Below, piece by piece: positions 5,713 to 7,742 of a DNA stretch of 7,742 nt. The number at the start of each line of letters is the position of its first letter. Within the stretch, counting starts at the first letter, position 1. The position numbers and the translations under genes were made by a program. Origin of the DNA: JAKSSE01 sp045597645 (GTDB taxonomy: Bacteria > Bacillota > Clostridia > Lachnospirales > Lachnospiraceae). Below the pieces are notes generated by a model. The model was given only the letters and a program-made list of their open reading frames with translations. It searched no databases and was not told the origin of the DNA. Location of the stretch: the NCBI GenBank assembly GCA_045597645.1, contig JAZLKM010000014.1, positions 1 to 7,742 of the forward strand. Reading direction: 5' to 3'.

Positions 5713-7416
5713 ATGGAACAGATGAAAAAAAGCATAAACAAATTAGAAATAGCATATTTTATTGTCCTTGGCGTACTTGCAGCTCTTATGCTGCTTCGAT
5801 GCAGCACAGGATATATGATGAGTGATGAGGCCTTCTATATCGCGACTCCATACAGATTCATACAAGGAGACAGACTCCTTTATGATGAGTGGTTTCGCAC
5901 GCAGCTAAGTGCGTTGCCGCTTATACCACTTCTTCGAGGCTTTCTGTCTCTAAATGGCGGATTAGATGGTGTTATATTGTTCATGCGATATACATATACC
6001 ATCGTCAAGGTTGTTTTTTCACTGTTCATCTATTTTGCTCTTGAGCGATTTCATAAGGTCGGGGCGATGGCGGCATCTATAGTACTGATGCTGTTTTCCG
6101 GATACGGTCTCATGGTTTTGTCCTATAATACATTTGCTACAGGAGGTTTGATTATTGCAATCCTGTGCCTGCTGCAATCTGGAAAAAGCCTTAAAAGCGA
6201 TTTTTTGAGTGTGATAGGCGGCATATTTTTGGCGCTTACTATCATTGGAATTCCATATTATCTCGTTATTTATTTTGTCTACGCCGTTGCAGTGCTCGCA
6301 TATCATATTCGAGTAAAATCACGAGGCGAAGAAGGTCTATTAAATGATTTTATGAGTGTTAGAAAATTCATAGGGATAACAGCAGGGGCAGTGGCAAGCC
6401 TGATTGCATTTGCCATCTATTTATTTGGAAAAGTAAATTTGTCACAGCTAAGGTCGGCCCTGCCGCATATCCTGCAGGATGATGTAGCCCATCCGGATAG
6501 ATCTCTATGGAAAATAATTCCTGGATACCTAAAGAGAGTGATGCTTAGAAATGACGGAAATTATGCCACACTATGTCTTATGGCATTGACACTATTACTG
6601 CTTGTGGTGGTAGTCGCTGATAGAAGCCAGGCGAGAAAAGGAGTATATCTGACGATTTCAGCTGTACTGGGACTTGCACTCCTTGCTACCTACGCGCTAC
6701 ACAATGGGGCGGCAAATTATGTAATGTTTGCACCTAACATCTTATCGATATTTGTATTTCTTTTGGTAGAGGACGAGAGGATACAGAGACTTTTCTACTG
6801 TATATGGATACCAGGAATGATGTCTACGGTTCTGGAATATGCGGCTTCTAATACAGGGTTCAATGGAATATCAGCAGCGTCAAGCGTGGCTACTGTCGGT
6901 AGTATTATGATGATTGCAATAGCGATTGATAGGTGCGAAACAAAGACATCTAAAGTGACTTTATGTGGTTTTCTGACCTGCCTCGTCTTGGCTGTAGCTA
7001 CATATAAGTACCTGTTTGTATTTGAGGATTTCGGCATAAGAGGATATGACGATAAGATAGAATATGGTCCGGCTATGGGACTTAAGGTTACAAACGATAT
7101 GCAACGACACTACGATAACATTATGAATGATACTTTGCCATATAGACAGGACGAGTCAAATAAGTACGCCTTATATATTGGGGACAAGTGCCTATGGCTG
7201 TCTGGTTCTCAGAGAGTGGGTGCTTTTTCGACTTGGACAGATGAAATAGCTGAAAGCCAGACCAGACTGCGTGATTACTATGATGTACACCCTGACAAAA
7301 TGCCGGATTTCGTTTATGTTGAAAAAGGGATTGATTACGCGGTGGTGCAGCAATTGGCGGATTATTACAACACGTCTATAGAAGAAAAGTCAGAGGGGTA
7401 CATAATGCTCCGGTGA
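5713..7416 (+). CDS. Polytopic membrane protein, GT-C glycosyltransferase-like
   Basis: The 567 residues hold about ten to twelve hydrophobic segments (clear ones near 11-30, 93-110, 116-135, 141-155, 165-197, 218-238, 287-302, 312-328, 335-352, 392-406 and 416-432), followed by a soluble C-terminal part (~435-567). After the first segment comes MMSDEAFYI (Asp38, Glu39) and a loop rich in aromatic and charged residues. This resembles the first outer loop of GT-C enzymes (PMT/ArnT-like), where an acidic residue is catalytic. A role in moving a sugar from a lipid carrier onto a surface glycan is therefore likely but unproven; a polymerase or another membrane component is possible. An in-frame TAA lies directly before ATG 5713. 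ATG 5722 (three codons later) is an alternative, and neither has a good Shine-Dalgarno. Loss of the first segment makes later starts unlikely. Confidence 0.75.
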   Translation: MEQMKKSINKLEIAYFIVLGVLAALMLLRCSTGYMMSDEAFYIATPYRFIQGDRLLYDEWFRTQLSALPLIPLLRGFLSLNGGLDGVILFMRYTYTIVKVVFSLFIYFALERFHKVGAMAASIVLMLFSGYGLMVLSYNTFATGGLIIAILCLLQSGKSLKSDFLSVIGGIFLALTIIGIPYYLVIYFVYAVAVLAYHIRVKSRGEEGLLNDFMSVRKFIGITAGAVASLIAFAIYLFGKVNLSQLRSALPHILQDDVAHPDRSLWKIIPGYLKRVMLRNDGNYATLCLMALTLLLLVVVVADRSQARKGVYLTISAVLGLALLATYALHNGAANYVMFAPNILSIFVFLLVEDERIQRLFYCIWIPGMMSTVLEYAASNTGFNGISAASSVATVGSIMMIAIAIDRCETKTSKVTLCGFLTCLVLAVATYKYLFVFEDFGIRGYDDKIEYGPAMGLKVTNDMQRHYDNIMNDTLPYRQDESNKYALYIGDKCLWLSGSQRVGAFSTWTDEIAESQTRLRDYYDVHPDKMPDFVYVEKGIDYAVVQQLADYYNTSIEEKSEGYIMLR

Positions 7417-7462
7417 TGCAGATATCGTTCCAATGAATTAAGCTTTTTCTGATGATTCACAT

Positions 7463-7476
7463 ATTATTCGAATAAT
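7463..7476. promoter_or_regulatory. 14-bp perfect palindrome, possible operator
   Basis: ATTATTCGAATAAT is a perfect inverted repeat with no loop. It is placed in the AT-rich intergenic region 8 bases upstream of the proposed -35 box of fcl. The form suits a dimeric regulator binding site, but AT-rich palindromes also arise by chance, and no regulator gene is in view. Confidence 0.35.
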
Positions 7477-7484
7477 TTATATAT

Positions 7485-7512
7485 TTGAAAAAAATAGTGA
7501 ATATGTAATAAT
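7485..7512 (+). promoter_or_regulatory. Predicted promoter upstream of fcl
   Basis: TTGAAA at 7485-7490 and AATAAT at 7507-7512 are separated by 16 bases, each hexamer one mismatch from the sigma-70/sigma-A consensus. TG at 7504-7505 provides an extended -10 element. Transcription would start about 40 bases before the TTG start codon. Confidence 0.5.
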
Positions 7513-7531
7513 GTTAAGGATTATGTTTATA

Positions 7532-7547
7532 AGTGGATAGGTCCACT
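7532..7547 (+). promoter_or_regulatory. Small hairpin just before the fcl ribosome binding site
   Basis: AGTGGA (7532-7537) and TCCACT (7542-7547) form a 6-bp stem with a TAGG loop. The stem ends two bases before the first G of GGAGG. It may affect ribosome access or mRNA stability; it lacks a T-run and is not a terminator. Confidence 0.4.
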
Positions 7548-7549
7548 AA

Positions 7550-7554
7550 GGAGG
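7550..7554 (+). promoter_or_regulatory. Ribosome binding site for the TTG start of fcl
   Basis: GGAGG (in AAGGAGG) is 5 bases before TTG 7560, which is followed directly by the Fcl N-terminal sequence. This decides the start in favour of TTG. Confidence 0.85.
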
Positions 7555-7559
7555 CTATT

Positions 7560-7742
7560 TTGGAAAAACATTCAAAAATATACGTAGCTGGTCACAGAGG
7601 CATGGTGGGCTCAGCTATAGTGCGCGAGCTTGAAAGACAGGGCTATGACAACATTATTACGAGAACTCACAAGGAACTTGACCTTACAAGGCAGGATCAG
7701 GTAGAGGCTTTTTTTGCAGCAGAAAAGCCAGAGTATGTATTT
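7560..7742 (+). CDS. fcl: GDP-L-fucose synthase (GDP-4-keto-6-deoxymannose epimerase/reductase), 3' partial
   Basis: The window ends after 61 codons of a protein that normally has ~310-320 residues. The visible N-terminus contains the NADPH-binding Rossmann motif VAGHRGMVGSAIV (Gly11, Gly14, Gly17), then a strand-helix region ending in ELDLTRQDQVEAFF and EKPEYVF, which is characteristic of the Fcl/WcaG family. The enzyme epimerises and reduces GDP-4-keto-6-deoxymannose to GDP-L-fucose in the cytoplasm, working after Gmd, which is not seen here and would be expected nearby. The start is TTG at 7560; GGAGG at 7550-7554 gives a 5-base spacer, and no ATG or GTG fits the frame upstream of the motif. 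The gene has its own leader with a possible promoter and hairpin. Confidence 0.93.
   Translation, partial: MEKHSKIYVAGHRGMVGSAIVRELERQGYDNIITRTHKELDLTRQDQVEAFFAAEKPEYVF

Noticed and set aside
5504..5755. Open frame of 83 codons on the - strand across the terminator
   Set aside because: It runs through the rfbG end, the hairpin and the next gene's start, and has no recognisable features.
7417..7462. Possible terminator after the membrane protein gene (AAGCTTTTT)
   Set aside because: The T-run is present, but only a 4-bp GAAT/ATTC pairing can be found around it, too weak to call.

Overview
The window looks like a cell-surface polysaccharide locus of a Gram-positive gut or rumen anaerobe, most likely a member of the Lachnospiraceae (Butyrivibrio/Roseburia-like Clostridia). 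The reasons are the moderate GC, strong GGAGG ribosome binding sites, two TTG starts, and a secreted C-terminal module that I recall from Lachnospiraceae exoproteins. Every complete or partial gene reads on the + strand. The family assignment of the organism is inference; no marker gene is present.

Region 1 (1-3141) holds three consecutive genes for exported proteins that end in the same ~165-175 residue module, rich in Trp, Tyr and Gly. The first (cut by the window edge) has a bacterial Ig-like (Big_2-type) domain before the module. The second has a signal peptide, a transglutaminase-like Cys-His-Asp domain and a Pro-Thr linker before it. The third is little more than a signal peptide plus the module. 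Genes 1 and 2 overlap by ATGA, and genes 2 and 3 are separated by about 10 bases.

Region 2 (3174-5673) holds rfbH (CDP-4-dehydro-6-deoxyglucose 3-dehydrase, E1) and rfbG (CDP-glucose 4,6-dehydratase). These are the two central steps towards CDP-3,6-dideoxyhexoses such as paratose, abequose, tyvelose or ascarylose. The cytidylyltransferase (rfbF) and the E1 reductase are not in the window. A clear intrinsic terminator at 5676-5708 closes what reads as one transcription unit running from the secreted proteins through the sugar genes.

Region 3 (5713-7416) is a polytopic membrane protein that resembles a GT-C type glycosyltransferase. Its start codon sits only four bases past the terminator T-run and has no clear ribosome binding site.

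Region 4 (7417-7742) is a 143-base intergenic leader with a 14-bp palindrome, a plausible promoter and a small hairpin. It is followed by the first 61 codons of fcl (GDP-L-fucose synthase), cut by the window end and starting at TTG.

Read together, the locus makes nucleotide-activated deoxysugars (a CDP-dideoxyhexose and GDP-fucose) for a surface glycan and, in the same apparent operon, exports proteins sharing one wall-binding-like module. The most interesting hypothesis is that this module is an anchor that recognises the glycan built by the neighbouring genes. No RNA genes, CRISPR arrays, insertion sequences or attachment sites were seen.
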